Origin: Candidatus Pantoea formicae
GTDB taxonomy: Bacteria > Pseudomonadota > Gammaproteobacteria > Enterobacterales > Enterobacteriaceae
Assembly: GCF_011752625.1 (NCBI RefSeq)
Contig: NZ_VWXD01000014.1
Span: forward strand, 1-64,000
Reading direction: 5' to 3'
DNA: 64,000 nt
Shown here piece after piece: positions 63,317 to 64,000 of this stretch. The notes beneath the pieces are model-generated. The model ran no database searches and was not told the origin of the DNA. It saw only the letters and a program-made list of their open reading frames with translations. The position numbers and the translations under genes are program-made. The stretch's first letter is position 1. Each line of letters starts with the position of its first letter.

Positions 63317-64000
63317 GTGCGGTTATTGATGAGAAAACGCAAACCCGTCGCCGCGCACTGCGCTGGCCGTTTTCACCGCAGTTCTCACTTAGCCTGCTGA
63401 GTGTCGGGGTGTTGCTACTGGTGTGGTGGGGCGTGACGGCGCTCAATTTGGTTGCGCCGCTGTTCTTGCCGCCACCACAGCAGGTGCTAAAAAAGTTACT
63501 GCTGATCGCCAGCCCGCAAGGCTTTATGGATGCCACGTTATGGCAGCACTTGGGCGCTAGCCTGACGCGCATGTTGGTGGCGTTGTTCTTCGCGGCGCTG
63601 ATTGGTATCCCGGTGGGGATTGCTATGGGGCTGAGCCCGGCGATTCGTGGGCTGCTCGACCCGCTGATTGAACTCTACCGCCCAGTGCCACCGCTCGCCT
63701 ATTTGCCGCTGATGGTGATTTGGTTCGGTATCGGTGAGACCTCAAAAATATTACTGATTTATCTGGCGATCTTCGCACCGGTAACGCTCTCGACGTTGGC
63801 GGGTGTGAAGAATGCTCAGCAGGTACGGATTCGCGCGGCACAGGCATTGGGCGCGTCGCGCTGGCAGCTGCTGCGCTTTGTCATCTTACCGGGCGCTTTG
63901 CCGGAAATTCTCACCGGTTTGCGCATTGGTCTCGGCGTCGGCTGGTCAACGCTGGTGGCTGCCGAACTGATTGCCGCCACACGCGGACTGGGATTCATGG
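63313..64000 (+). CDS. tauC: Taurine ABC transporter permease TauC (partial, cut by window end)
   Basis: The frame opens at ATG 63313 inside the tauB stop codon and stays open to the window end, giving 229 codons of an expected ~275. The product starts MSAVIDEKTQTRRRALRW, followed by membrane segments (LSLLSVGVLLLVWWGVTAL, MLVALFFAALIGIPVGIAMG, ILLIYLAIFAPVTL). The permease EAA-type loop reads AAQALGASRWQLLRFVILPG near residues 177-196, which contacts TauB. It agrees closely with E. coli TauC up to the cut. The gene end, and tauD if present, lie outside the window. Confidence 0.95.
   Translation, partial: MSAVIDEKTQTRRRALRWPFSPQFSLSLLSVGVLLLVWWGVTALNLVAPLFLPPPQQVLKKLLLIASPQGFMDATLWQHLGASLTRMLVALFFAALIGIPVGIAMGLSPAIRGLLDPLIELYRPVPPLAYLPLMVIWFGIGETSKILLIYLAIFAPVTLSTLAGVKNAQQVRIRAAQALGASRWQLLRFVILPGALPEILTGLRIGLGVGWSTLVAAELIAATRGLGFM

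Overview
The window looks like a chromosomal segment of an Enterobacterales member of the Erwiniaceae (Pantoea/Erwinia-like). The basis is gene order and protein similarity: nearly every gene can be matched from memory to an E. coli K-12 gene in the malPQ-glp to crp-yheT part of the chromosome. OmpR appears identical to the E. coli protein and CRP differs at one residue. However, many E. coli genes are absent (malT, rtc genes, gntT, feoABC, nirC, codB beside codA, kef/yheS) and other genes stand in their places. No rRNA, tRNA or CRISPR array was seen.

Layout. 0-4 kb: the 5-prime tip of an IS110-family transposase, then the glycerol-phosphate block glpD / glpEGR with GlpR operators between the divergent units. 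4-9 kb: malP and malQ, separated by a mosaic of palindromic repeats and without malT. 9-16 kb: nfuA, gntX, bioH, then two genes not found here in E. coli (a small DUF1471 exported protein and a GH13 glucosylglycerate-phosphorylase-type enzyme), a triple tandem ERIC repeat, and yhgF/greB. 16-26 kb: an orphan yjbE, ompR-envZ, pckA, hslO-hslR-yrfG, igaA, nudE. 26-33 kb: mrcA and the complete hofMNOPQ competence/pilus-type operon. 33-39 kb: aroK-aroB-damX-dam-rpe-gph-trpS. 39-47 kb: cysG, nirD, nirB with an E. coli-like FNR plus NarL/NarP promoter, a lone codA, and tsgA. 47-56 kb: ppiA, the yhfG-fic toxin-antitoxin pair, pabA, argD, yhfK, crp, yhfA, prkB, yheU, yheT. 56-64 kb: synteny with E. coli ends. 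A LysE-type exporter is followed by an AT-rich pair (a second MsbA-like ABC transporter and a GT9 heptosyltransferase-family protein), a LacI-type regulator and tauABC, which runs off the window end.

The genes form recognisable functional groups: glycerol and maltodextrin use (glp, mal), envelope stress and cell-wall growth (ompR-envZ, igaA, mrcA, damX), shikimate and folate precursors (aroK, aroB, pabA), anaerobic nitrite reduction with its sirohaem supply (nirBD, cysG), and taurine import (tau). The least explained parts are the msbA-like/GT9 island, the yhfG-fic pair (both partners lack a key acidic residue), and the structured intergenic regions (tandem ERIC, malP-malQ palindromes, aroK leader, a perfect 14-bp inverted repeat at 56.6 kb).

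All comparisons with E. coli proteins are from memory, not from a database search.
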